From Paenibacillus thiaminolyticus (GTDB lineage: Bacteria > Bacillota > Bacilli > Paenibacillales > Paenibacillaceae), in assembly GCF_007066085.1 (NCBI RefSeq), contig NZ_CP041405.1:1488001-1552000 (forward strand): a stretch of DNA of 64,000 bases, written 5' to 3'. The notes below the pieces were generated by a model. That model made no database searches. It saw only the letters and a program-made list of their open reading frames with translations, and had not been told where the DNA came from. Numbering within the stretch: position 1 is the first letter of the stretch; each line of letters starts with the position of its first letter. The position numbers and the translations under genes are program-made. Positions 29,001 through 35,682 of this stretch are shown here, piece by piece.

Positions 29001-29383
29001 TCTCCGCTGCGGAGATGATGCCAATATTCGTCGATGCTGCGCGATTTGGGAAATCGGCAGCCCATGCCGATGACAGCAATCGCGTCCTCTTGCTCGGCTC
29101 CGCAGTCATCTCGCGCTGCATGCCCATTCTCCCCTCCGAACGCAAAATGCCGAGCCACGGCTTGGATGGAAGGATAGTCCCAGAACAGGGTTGGATCAAC
29201 GGAACGCTTAACGAACGATTCCAATTCACCGGATAAAGACACCAATTCCTTCGAGTCAAGGCCATATCGGGAAAATGGAAATTCGGCCTTGATTTCATGT
29301 TGCGATATTTGCTTCAGCGCGCTGATTTGCTGCACGAACCAATTACATATGTCCTTGTAACGCTTGTCCTGTCCCTTGTCCAT
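26009..29383 (-). CDS. PKS loading/extension protein: ACP-KS-AT-ACP
   Basis: 1,124 aa. An N-terminal ACP (GLDSKE, Ser near residue 40) can accept the acyl group made by the adjacent acyl-AMP ligase. The KS has TACSSSLVA (near 258), EAHGTGTALGDP and KTNIGHLEAAAG. The AT has GHSLGEIS near 701 and FAFH near 803, close to the malonyl-type HAFH. A second ACP has GMDSIMAL near 1033. There is no KR. The layout parallels mycosubtilin- and iturin-type starters, where a ligase primes an ACP with a fatty acid and one malonate is added. Its start overlaps the ligase gene end by 41 bp, and the RBS (GTGGGGTGG) is weak, so coupling is likely. Confidence 0.92.
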   Translation of the reverse strand: MDKGQDKRYKDICNWFVQQISALKQISQHEIKAEFPFSRYGLDSKELVSLSGELESFVKRSVDPTLFWDYPSIQAVARHFAFGGENGHAARDDCGAEQEDAIAVIGMGCRFPKSRSIDEYWHHLRSGENCITEMPGLRSSRFAQDGMHRAGIVEEIDLFDNEAFHLSPREAEQMDPQQRMLLEVVWEALEDAGLTNEAMNGSRTGVFVGISSNDYGCGKLSDYERSGIYTVTGNSNCIAANRISYIWNLRGPSMAVDTACSSSLVAVHLACQSLKTGETNMAIAGGVNVILNPAISKAFREAGMLSADGRCKTFDSRADGYVRGEGAGAVILKPLAAALRDRDRIYAVIRGSAINQDGLSNGLTAPNGQAQEEVLQDAYRIAGLSGEEIDYIEAHGTGTALGDPIEVQAIGRVLSRNRSAASKCYIGSVKTNIGHLEAAAGIAGFIKTVLCLHYREWVPNLNLEEINPYIPLRDLPLQIVRDPVSWSSGSRPSVAGVSSFGFGGTNAHVVLQQYATSLMPPAQTSQQAPPSLHILPLSANSHGSLTRLAADMQRYLQERADASLDDICYTAQQRRTHRAWRAAVLGSNREELALGLERLTATCASADPSNLVFVFSGQGNQWNGMGLQYLSGDNAFTRTFLECDAIWSKYAGWSLWDELHRGADDAWADRTDAAQPLVFAVQASLLALWRSWGIEPKAVIGHSLGEISAHYAAGVLTLEDAMRIVYWRGTLMQSTKGQGAMVSIRMPLADIEQRLGEYPGVGISAVNGPSSVVVAGEAHEVERLLRNLPDTVKTHFLSSSFAFHSHLMEPLCDRLQTELGPVRHRLARLRIYSTVTGRMENGLRLGAEHWSDNMRKPVRFADALHAAMLDGYDAFVELGPHPVLTQHVEECGQDGEVKLAAFSMRRGDDGACMPEAAARLYRYGADLDWNAVGSRGQCIAIPTYPWEKRRLWIDDPEALERGTIGAVPESQTDRARESSRNASSVQHILQAVRDRVETLPLLEEHLQGMFASVLKIIPASDLSLDRPLVMLGMDSIMALQLKHAIEQQFQVSLPIVQLLEGITTRQAASKLHGILLDARDRQSNEERSRIDDLLNSGDMERDLGELSDEDMERLLLLLTQEKGS

Positions 29384-31106
29384 TTAGTCCACCCCACACG
29401 AATAAACTTCCGTTCAGATACATCTCTTTGCACTTGCGGCGCTGAATCTTGTTACTGGTCGTTTTCGGGAGATTCAAAGGCTTGACGAGCTTGACATCAT
29501 AGGCATATAGCTGGAGCTGTTCGGCAATGGCTTCGCGAATTCGATGAGCAATCCCGCTGCAGCAAGCTTCCCAATCGAGTTGCTGGCGCTGCACGGCATG
29601 CTTGAATTCCCGGTTCATTTCGCACACTACGACAAGTTCCTCTCCGCCCTGCACCTCTATCGAAAATGCGGCCAGACTCGCCCCGTTAATATCCGGATGA
29701 CAGCTGGCGGCAATCTCCTCGATATCCTGAGGATAATAGTTCTGTCCCCGAATGATGATCAAGTCTTTCAGCCGTCCGGCTATGTATAATTCGCCACCGT
29801 GAACAAAGCCGAGATCACCGGTGCGCAAGAACGGACCTTCCTCCGAATCCAACAAATAAGCCGCAAATGTCGCTTCGGTCTCGACCGGGGCATCCCAATA
29901 GCCTTGGGCGACGCTTTCTCCCTTAATCCATATTTCGCCGATTTCGCCCGCCTCACATTCGAGCTGGGTGGACGGGTCTACGATTTTAATCTGATGATCC
30001 GAAAAAATCGAACCGCAGCCGACCTGGGCACGCGCCGCATCCCCGTGGGCTTTGACTGGGGCGACATTGTTCTGCTGGAGCGCCTTATCGTCCAGATAGA
30101 GCAGCTTCTTTTGCGCCTCTTTGGCCGCAACGGTCACGCACAGCGTCGCCTCGGCCAGGCCGTAGCTAGGCAGCAGCGCTTCATCGCGGAAGCCGCATAC
30201 TCGGAAGCTATCGCAAAACTCGCGGATCGTTTCTGCCCGAACCGGTTCGGAGCCGTTGAAGGCGATCGCCCAAGGGCTCAGATTCAGTTCTTGTTTATCT
30301 TCATCCGTTATTTTTTGGACGCATAGCCGGTAGGCAAAGTCGGGGGCTCCACTGAAGGTAGCTCGATATTTCGTGATCGTCCGCAGCCATCGAATCGGCT
30401 TTTGGATGAAATCCATGGGCGACATCAGATAACAGCTTCCGCCATTGTATACGTTTTGCAGCACATTCCCGATGAGCCCCATATCATGGTACATCGGCAG
30501 CCAAGACACCATAATCGTGTCATTTGAATGATAGAATCGTTTCTTCATGATTTCGAAATTGTGGAGTAAATTGCGATGGCTTACCATTACGCCCTTCGGA
30601 GTGTTGGTAGATCCGGACGTATATTGAAGAAAAGCGATATGGTCGCTCGGGATTGTTTGTGCCCGATAGACAAATTCATCGTCACGCTGCAGAATATCGT
30701 CAAGCTTAATGGAGTAGGCATTTCTCATCTTCTCTGGAAGCTTCGTGGAATCAAGGGGAGATTGCGTAATAAGCAGGGCAGGCTTCGCATTCTCATAGAT
30801 CGCTGTGATTCGCTGCCCATTGCGCGACTTGCCGGGAGGAAAGGATGGCACCGGCAAGGCGCCAGCCTGCAAGCATCCGAAAAAAGCAATGATATAGTCG
30901 ATCCCGCTCGGCAGCAGAATCATGACTCTCTCGCCGGCCAAGTTCAGAAATTGAAAATACGCGGCAAGCTTCTGGGAACGGAGGCGCAGCTCATGATAGG
31001 TGCAGCTTTCACTCTCGAACTCCCCATTTTTCAAATAAATAAACGCTTTGCGATTGGGATAGTGATACGCCGTATAATCTAGCATTTCTAACAAATTTTT
31101 ATACAT
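29343..31106 (-). CDS. Fatty acyl-AMP ligase (FAAL)
   Basis: 587 aa of the ANL family. P-loop-like YTSGSTNTPKG is near residue 166, followed by MVSWLPMYHDMGLIG and RTITKYRATFSGAPDFAY, both hallmark stretches of FAALs rather than acyl-CoA ligases. The enzyme activates a free fatty acid as acyl-AMP and passes it to an ACP, here probably the N-terminal ACP of the next protein. It is the first gene of the roughly 27-kb operon; RBS AAAGGAAG precedes ATG 31106. Chain length cannot be read from the sequence. It defines the product as acylated, that is, a lipopeptide. Confidence 0.93.
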   Translation of the reverse strand: MYKNLLEMLDYTAYHYPNRKAFIYLKNGEFESESCTYHELRLRSQKLAAYFQFLNLAGERVMILLPSGIDYIIAFFGCLQAGALPVPSFPPGKSRNGQRITAIYENAKPALLITQSPLDSTKLPEKMRNAYSIKLDDILQRDDEFVYRAQTIPSDHIAFLQYTSGSTNTPKGVMVSHRNLLHNFEIMKKRFYHSNDTIMVSWLPMYHDMGLIGNVLQNVYNGGSCYLMSPMDFIQKPIRWLRTITKYRATFSGAPDFAYRLCVQKITDEDKQELNLSPWAIAFNGSEPVRAETIREFCDSFRVCGFRDEALLPSYGLAEATLCVTVAAKEAQKKLLYLDDKALQQNNVAPVKAHGDAARAQVGCGSIFSDHQIKIVDPSTQLECEAGEIGEIWIKGESVAQGYWDAPVETEATFAAYLLDSEEGPFLRTGDLGFVHGGELYIAGRLKDLIIIRGQNYYPQDIEEIAASCHPDINGASLAAFSIEVQGGEELVVVCEMNREFKHAVQRQQLDWEACCSGIAHRIREAIAEQLQLYAYDVKLVKPLNLPKTTSNKIQRRKCKEMYLNGSLFVWGGLNGQGTGQALQGHM

Positions 31107-31239
31107 CCTCGACTTCCTTTCTCATTCGGAAAATTACACAAAAAAAAGAAGACAGGCGTGTTATACATAGCGACATCAACGGCTATATTGTCTATTTTTA
31201 CACAAGAAGAGTATGGAATTTGAGTTTTGGCCGGTAAGG

Positions 31240-31484
31240 GGTCAAAAAACGAGTTCAGTAGTTCTTTCATATCATCCAGAAAACGACTGTAAAAGCGTGG
31301 CATGATGAATGCGAGCGTTATCCAATACCATGACGGTTTGGCCCGTCGGATAGGGAGCAACTACCTGTAAGCAAACTGGTGCACCCTTTTTTGGAAAAAG
31401 GAGGTGATTCTCTTGTTTCGTATGCGCTCGTTGACACTTCGGTGGAGTAATTGAGGCCGGAGTCCAGTTAAAATGAAAATGCAA
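31240..31484 (-). pseudogene. IS630-family transposase remnant
   Basis: A 70-codon frame contains PYPTGQTVMVLDNARIHHA, the DDE-domain segment around the second catalytic Asp of IS630 transposases, followed by TLLQSF. It then stops. Just beyond, a degraded TELVF-PL stretch resembles the next part of the family (ELVFLPPYSP) with stops. No N-terminal helix-turn-helix, no catalytic C-terminal Glu region and no clear terminal inverted repeats were found. It is the debris of an insertion sequence between the cluster's first gene and the right repeat. Confidence 0.75.
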
Positions 31485-31844
31485 AGCCTGTTAACGTTCA
31501 TACATGCAAAGTTTTTTCTTTACATATGGCTAGAGTGACTTCTTCTAATTTTGAATTCCATCTTGATTCCCTGCCTATTTGATTATGGTTTCTTTAGTTA
31601 TTCGACAAACAGGCATGAAATCCATTTCCATAGTTTATAATTTTAAGTTCAATTTATATAAACAACCTTAAAATACCACTATATATTCTTGGTGTCAATA
31701 CTTCAATAATCATGTTATTGTTCTTCTGTTATAATGTTATCCTATAACTGTTCTGGGATAATCTCACTATGGGACAGAGGATAATTGCATTGAAGAATGC
31801 CGCGACAAAGAAAATTCTGGTTGTGGAAAAGTATCGAGCTTAGT

Positions 31845-31936
31845 AGCGCCTGCACTCCTGTTCTCTATGAAGTTTAGGAAAAACAACTAATATCATCTTA
31901 CTATAGAAAGCTTATTTTTCAACATATTTCCACATT
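31845..31936. repeat. Right copy of the perfect 92-bp direct repeat
   Basis: Identical to 3505-3596 in sequence and orientation. Here it is not next to a flavoprotein gene; it sits 739 bp upstream of the FAAL start, with a terminator and the AraC promoter on its right. Unlike the left copy it has no coding continuation on its right side, so it looks like the derived copy. Confidence 0.97.
31895..31922 (-). promoter_or_regulatory. Duplicated promoter pointing into the biosynthetic operon
   Basis: The same TTGAAA - 16 bp - TAAGAT pair as at 3555-3582, carried by the right repeat. It faces left, toward the FAAL start at 31106, with no obvious terminator in between. It could drive or add to transcription of the whole operon. 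Confidence 0.35.
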
Positions 31937-31942
31937 CTCATG

Positions 31943-31972
31943 CAAAAAAATAGCGTGCAACGCCTTGCACGC
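31943..31972 (-). terminator. Leftward intrinsic terminator
   Basis: A perfect 8-bp stem GCGTGCAA/TTGCACGC with a CGCC loop. On the minus strand it is followed by TATTTTTTTG. It would stop leftward transcripts, for example read-through from the MFS gene across the AraC gene, just before the right repeat. Confidence 0.75.
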
Positions 31973-32029
31973 CATCCGGCTCCCATAGATAAAAGATGGA
32001 ATTGCCGGCAACTTCTTAGGACTCCCATA

Positions 32030-32038
32030 TGGTATAAT
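32030..32038 (+). promoter_or_regulatory. Extended -10 promoter of the AraC gene
   Basis: TGGTATAAT, an extended -10, lies 37 bp before the GTG start. No good -35 is present at 17 bp, which fits an extended -10 promoter. Confidence 0.55.
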
Positions 32039-32074
32039 TTTTTGTAAAACGCATGATCGAAAGGAGGGCATTCG

Positions 32075-32902
32075 GTGAGCGCAAAGAAAGTACTGGAAAC
32101 GGCAAATGGACTTTTTTTATTCAAGCAAGAGGTCAATCAAGAAAGCAATTGGCGCTCAGATCATTGTTATAAATTTATTTATTCCGCAAATGGCTCGATG
32201 ACTTATCAAACGAATCGGAACCAGATTTCTCTTGATGAGCAGCAATTTCTATTGTTGAATCCATATGATGAACATAAACAATTAGCTTTGGAGAACACAA
32301 AGTTTCTAATTGAAATAGAACCAGCCTTTTTGAACCGGGCAGCCAGAGCGATATCGTCTCTTCATTTTGATGTTCAATTTGCTTCTTGTACACAAAGACA
32401 CCCTTCGTTGACGAAATGGGTTCATTTTGTTTTGGACTATGTGCAGCTTGAAGAAGACGGAAATTCGGAATCCATGGAACTTTTTTTAGAGCATAGTTTT
32501 AGTCAATTAGCTTTAATTTTGGTAAAAAACGCCATCGGAACACAATCACACGATATCCACTTGCCGGCTTATAAAACGATTCATCCACAACTCTATAAAA
32601 CGATTGAGGCCATGAAAGAGAATTTTCAACACCCATGGACGTTAGATGAAATGGCGGATCTTTCATACGTCAGTAAATTTCAATTTGCTCATTATTTTAA
32701 GGAAATTGTCGGGATATCCCCATACTCATGGCTACAACTTTATCGAGTCATTCGCAGCCAAGACATGCTGATACACACAAATAAAACCGTATTAAAGATC
32801 GCCATCGAGTGCGGTTTTTCTTCTGTTTCCGTTTACAATCAGCTGTTTAAACGATTATACGGCATAACCCCCCGATCTTTTCGAACAATGGCCCGTAAAT
32901 AA
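32075..32902 (+). CDS. AraC-family transcriptional regulator
   Basis: 275 aa. The N-terminal part (to about 150) is a cupin-like sensing domain with LDEQQFLLLNPYDEH. The C-terminal part carries two helix-turn-helix motifs: WTLDEMADLSYVSKFQFAHYF and LKIAIECGFSSVSVYNQLF, ending in the typical GITPRSFR. GTG start 7 nt after AAAGGAGG. The gene is AT-rich compared with its surroundings. Its last 64 bp overlap the end of the convergent MFS gene, which is similarly AT-rich, so the pair probably arrived together. It likely senses a small molecule and controls the pump. Control of the biosynthetic operon is possible but unproven. Confidence 0.88.
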   Translation: MSAKKVLETANGLFLFKQEVNQESNWRSDHCYKFIYSANGSMTYQTNRNQISLDEQQFLLLNPYDEHKQLALENTKFLIEIEPAFLNRAARAISSLHFDVQFASCTQRHPSLTKWVHFVLDYVQLEEDGNSESMELFLEHSFSQLALILVKNAIGTQSHDIHLPAYKTIHPQLYKTIEAMKENFQHPWTLDEMADLSYVSKFQFAHYFKEIVGISPYSWLQLYRVIRSQDMLIHTNKTVLKIAIECGFSSVSVYNQLFKRLYGITPRSFRTMARK

Positions 32903-34077
32903 ACGCCTGAACCGAGAATCATCATCATGCCGCATCCCAAAAATAAAATATGAGTGGATACAAACGAAGAAATGAATCCGAATATCCCAAGTGAAATTAC
33001 ATTTGAAAAATATAATAGAAATGCATTAAAACTGAAGCCGAGACCTAATTGGTCTGCGGGTAAATAGCGCTGTAACAAGTACACCCGTGACAAACCAGAT
33101 ATGGGCAAACCAATTGCCGCTGCCAACACGCCTATAAAATAGAATGGGAGATGATATGCAAAACCTAAAAGAAAAATACCTGCTCCCCACATCAAAGAGC
33201 CAAATAGATAAATTTTCAAACTTAACTTCTTCCATAATAGCGGAATCATTACATTGACCGCGATAACAGCCGCACCGTACCATCCCAGGAGAATACTATA
33301 CCATTCTTCCCCGTCGGGAGTCGTATTGATTAGCTGCATGAATAGACCAACCTGCCATACCCAGGTATTCAAAAAAACAATCATGACGGTGACCATAAAT
33401 AAAGTGCGGATAGTATGCTCGTTCTTTGCCCAATTCGTAAATTTTTGAATAGAAATCAAGATATCCTTCATCTTCTTCGGCTTGGCATTTATTTGTGTTT
33501 CTGAAAATTGGATGTGATAAATGAATAACGCGCTGAGCAGGTACGTGAGTGCATCAAATGTAAAAAAATGAATAATGCCGATTGTATTTATGAATCCGGC
33601 GCTTACAATGGGACCTAATACCGTAACCCCCCTTGTAAACGTATCGAGTAAGCTATTAACAGCCGTTCTTTCTTCTTCTTTCGTAATCATGGGCAACATT
33701 GCCCGATGAGCGGGGTTAAAGAAACAGCCCAGACATTGAATCACAAAGCTGATTACAATTAAATGCCAATAGGTTAACATTCCAAATTGATCAAAGATGA
33801 CAAGGGAGACCATCAGAGGTCCCCTTATCAGTTCAATCGCTATCAATAATCTTTTTTTGTTCACCCAATCCGCAATTACGCCTCCAATTAATCCGAAAAA
33901 AAGATACGGCAAAACTTGTGAAAAGGCAACACCCGTCGTATAAAGACTTGATTCCGTCAGCTCATACGCTAAAAATAAGAATGCCAGCCCCGAAATCACA
34001 TTGCCTAAATTAGAAGCCCCTGCCCCCAGCAAGTAAAGTAGAACATTCCTGTTCGTCTTTATAACTTTTACGTACAT
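32839..34077 (-). CDS. MFS drug exporter, AT-rich and probably acquired
   Basis: 412 aa with twelve TM helices and GGVIADWVNKKRLL in the TM2-TM3 loop (MFS motif A). It belongs to the DHA3/macrolide-efflux (MefA-like) group by length and by the N-terminal segment LYLLGAGASNLGN. The open frame extends upstream to 34383, but that part is the shadow of the ABC permease. ATG 34077 has GAGGTGA at 7 nt. The SD can be sequestered by an upstream hairpin (34084-34116). The 3' end overlaps the AraC gene tail to tail by 64 bp. It probably confers drug efflux. Confidence 0.85.
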   Translation of the reverse strand: MYVKVIKTNRNVLLYLLGAGASNLGNVISGLAFLFLAYELTESSLYTTGVAFSQVLPYLFFGLIGGVIADWVNKKRLLIAIELIRGPLMVSLVIFDQFGMLTYWHLIVISFVIQCLGCFFNPAHRAMLPMITKEEERTAVNSLLDTFTRGVTVLGPIVSAGFINTIGIIHFFTFDALTYLLSALFIYHIQFSETQINAKPKKMKDILISIQKFTNWAKNEHTIRTLFMVTVMIVFLNTWVWQVGLFMQLINTTPDGEEWYSILLGWYGAAVIAVNVMIPLLWKKLSLKIYLFGSLMWGAGIFLLGFAYHLPFYFIGVLAAAIGLPISGLSRVYLLQRYLPADQLGLGFSFNAFLLYFSNVISLGIFGFISSFVSTHILFLGCGMMMILGSGVYLRAIVRKDRGVMPYNRLNS

Positions 34078-34083
34078 ATCGTT

Positions 34084-34116
34084 CACCTCATGTCCATCGT
34101 ACATGGGAGTGAGGTG
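34084..34116 (-). promoter_or_regulatory. Hairpin that can mask the MFS Shine-Dalgarno sequence
   Basis: In the leftward transcript CACCTCA (34110-34116) can pair with TGAGGTG (34084-34090), which contains the MFS SD. An inner CATGT/ACATG pair stabilises it. An in-frame ATG lies inside the loop side of the structure. This is the geometry of translational attenuation in some inducible resistance genes. The control itself is inferred. Confidence 0.45.
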
Positions 34117-34126
34117 TTTTTCTGTT

Positions 34127-34151
34127 GAAAAATTGCTGGCTTTGACAGCAA
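34127..34151 (-). terminator. Terminator of the ABC-2 exporter operon
   Basis: Minus-strand stem TTGCTG/CAGCAA with loop TCAAAGC is followed by TTTTTC, 24 bp past the last permease stop. The stem is short. It lies at the boundary between GC-rich and AT-rich DNA. Confidence 0.55.
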
Positions 34152-34174
34152 GATATGAGTAGTCGCCAGTTCTC

Positions 34175-34921
34175 TTATTCCTCTGCCCGATTGCGGTACC
34201 GCTTGTAAGCGAGCGCCAGACAGAGAACGTGAAGGGCCACGCCCCAAGCGATGCTTCCTGTCGTCCCCCACGGCTCCGTAAGGGGAAATCCGGCTGCGGG
34301 CTCCGCCGTAAACAGATGCGCGACCCAATAGGTCGGCAGCCAGGCGAATGCGGGCGACCAGGAAGCCGGGAGCACGTAAGCAAGCACCGGGAGGAAGACC
34401 GCGATCCCGCCCAGCTTGGATAGCGCCAAGCCTTCCACCTTGTTGGAGGCGCAGCCGGTCAGGAATAGAGCCATCAGCGGAACCTCCAACATGAGCATCG
34501 GCATCGCGCCCAGGACGGCCGCCGGGCTTAACGGCATCCACCCGATGCTGACAGCCGCCAGCGCGAGATAGAGACCGGCCAGCGCCAGCGGAACAACCAT
34601 GCGCCGGAGCAAATAACCGCTCTTCCGGAGCGGAGTCGCCGCAAAGTAGTGCAGCACCCGCTCGTCCCGCTCATCAAGCATGAGCAGGCCAGCCATGACG
34701 CCGATAACGAGCGGAATAAGAAGCAGGCCGATACCGGATAGGATGCCGGCATGCTCCATCAGACGGAGTCCGGCCTGCCGTTCGAGCAGCGCGGCGGTCC
34801 ACGGGACGCCATATACCATCGCCGCGATCAGCAGGGCCGGGGCCATCACGATGAACAGCATCATCGGGTCGCGGCCCATATGCAGCAGGTCATAGCGAAG
34901 AAATTGCATCATTCGACTCAT
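34175..34921 (-). CDS. ABC-2 type exporter permease, second subunit
   Basis: 248 aa with six predicted TM helices (first near residue 20-40, last near 220-240) and a short N-terminal cytoplasmic segment MSRMMQFLRYDLLHMGRDP, typical of ABC-2 permeases. RBS AAGGAGGT precedes ATG 34921. It follows a sister permease and an ATPase gene in one operon whose first gene is a TetR regulator. The three-gene set (one ATPase, two permeases of similar size) resembles annotated fluoroquinolone-type exporters. The actual substrate is unknown. Confidence 0.82.
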   Translation of the reverse strand: MSRMMQFLRYDLLHMGRDPMMLFIVMAPALLIAAMVYGVPWTAALLERQAGLRLMEHAGILSGIGLLLIPLVIGVMAGLLMLDERDERVLHYFAATPLRKSGYLLRRMVVPLALAGLYLALAAVSIGWMPLSPAAVLGAMPMLMLEVPLMALFLTGCASNKVEGLALSKLGGIAVFLPVLAYVLPASWSPAFAWLPTYWVAHLFTAEPAAGFPLTEPWGTTGSIAWGVALHVLCLALAYKRYRNRAEE

Positions 34922-34938
34922 CGTTTACCTCCTTGCGT

Positions 34939-35682
34939 TCACGAACGGTGCCGGAATAATTGAAGCGACCGAAAGGCCCATGCATACGCCGCGCCGATCC
35001 AGACGATGAGGCAGGCAGCACCGAAGAGCAGCTCCCCGTCCGGCACAGGCCGGAAGGCCGACTGAAGCAGCAGCAGCGATCCCGTTGCTGGCAGAGCATG
35101 GAGCAAGCCGCCTCCGTACAAGCCAAGAACCTCTGCGACAGGCAGCGTGAAGATGGCGCACACAGGAACGGAGCAGAAGAAGAAACCGTTCATCGTGCGG
35201 CAGCGGGCGGCCAGCCCCAGGCCGACCAGCATAAAAAATGCGGAGGTCAGCGCCACCCCGAGCAGGAACCAGCCCAGCCCCCGATGGAAGCCGAAGGTGC
35301 TGATATGAATCAGGAGGCTGCTCCCCAAGGACAGCAGCATAAGGGATACCGTCTTCGATCCGATATAAGCGGACGGCGAATGCGGCGTGACGAACAAGGC
35401 TTCGTGAATATCCTGCCCTTTCTCCAGCAGGACGAGACCGCCGATGAAGAAGAAGCCGAGCATGCTCGGGTCGGAGAAGGTCAGGAGCAGGTTCGCCGTC
35501 GCCCTGTACTCGGCCGGCAGCTGATGAAGCAGGACGATATAGACCGTGCTCACCAGCGCATATGCGGTGTAGAACTGGTGGCGCACCTGCAGCCGGATAT
35601 CGCCTGCCAGCGCATGGCGGAAGCGGCGGGCGGCACGCCGGAGCGGGGAGATCTCCCGGTGCGGTACGACAGGCTGATTCAT
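34939..35682 (-). CDS. ABC-2 type exporter permease, first subunit
   Basis: 247 aa with about six TM helices, beginning with a cytoplasmic Arg-rich segment (PLRRAARRFRHALAGDIRL) and HQFYTAYALV at the first helix. Its ATG overlaps the ATPase stop codon (ATGA at 35679-35682). RBS GGGAGG. It pairs with the permease at 34175-34921, 17 bp downstream, to form a heterodimeric channel with the ATPase. The GC content matches the rest of the chromosome, unlike the neighbouring MFS/AraC genes. Confidence 0.82.
   Translation of the reverse strand: MNQPVVPHREISPLRRAARRFRHALAGDIRLQVRHQFYTAYALVSTVYIVLLHQLPAEYRATANLLLTFSDPSMLGFFFIGGLVLLEKGQDIHEALFVTPHSPSAYIGSKTVSLMLLSLGSSLLIHISTFGFHRGLGWFLLGVALTSAFFMLVGLGLAARCRTMNGFFFCSVPVCAIFTLPVAEVLGLYGGGLLHALPATGSLLLLQSAFRPVPDGELLFGAACLIVWIGAAYAWAFRSLQLFRHRS

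Larger units (their letters stand above)
31107..32074. other. Upstream region of the cluster: AT-rich, with IS debris and the right repeat
   Basis: No intact gene. It contains the FAAL RBS, an IS630 transposase remnant (31240-31484), about 350 bp of AT-rich sequence, the right 92-bp repeat, a leftward terminator and the AraC promoter. Within the AT-rich part, TGTTATAAT near 31730 looks like an extended -10. It lies ahead of an 18-codon frame starting at TTG 31791 (MKNAATKKILVVE...) that stops at 31844, at the edge of the repeat. That frame may be a truncated gene start but is too short to name. Confidence 0.6.

Noticed and set aside
26009..29383. Ketoreductase hidden after the AT domain
   Set aside because: The AT-ACP spacing is too short, and no Rossmann GxGxxG or YxxxN motif was found.
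4125..31106. Phage or ICE integration of the cluster
   Set aside because: The 92-bp repeats look attachment-like, but no integrase, tRNA target or conjugation gene is in the window.
31413..31454. 13-residue frame after a perfect AAGGAGGTGA
   Set aside because: It lies antisense to the IS630 remnant and has no downstream partner; the SD match is probably chance.
34078..34383. N-terminal extension of the acquired MFS gene
   Set aside because: The extension is an Arg/Pro-rich shadow of the ABC permease; the RBS supports ATG 34077.
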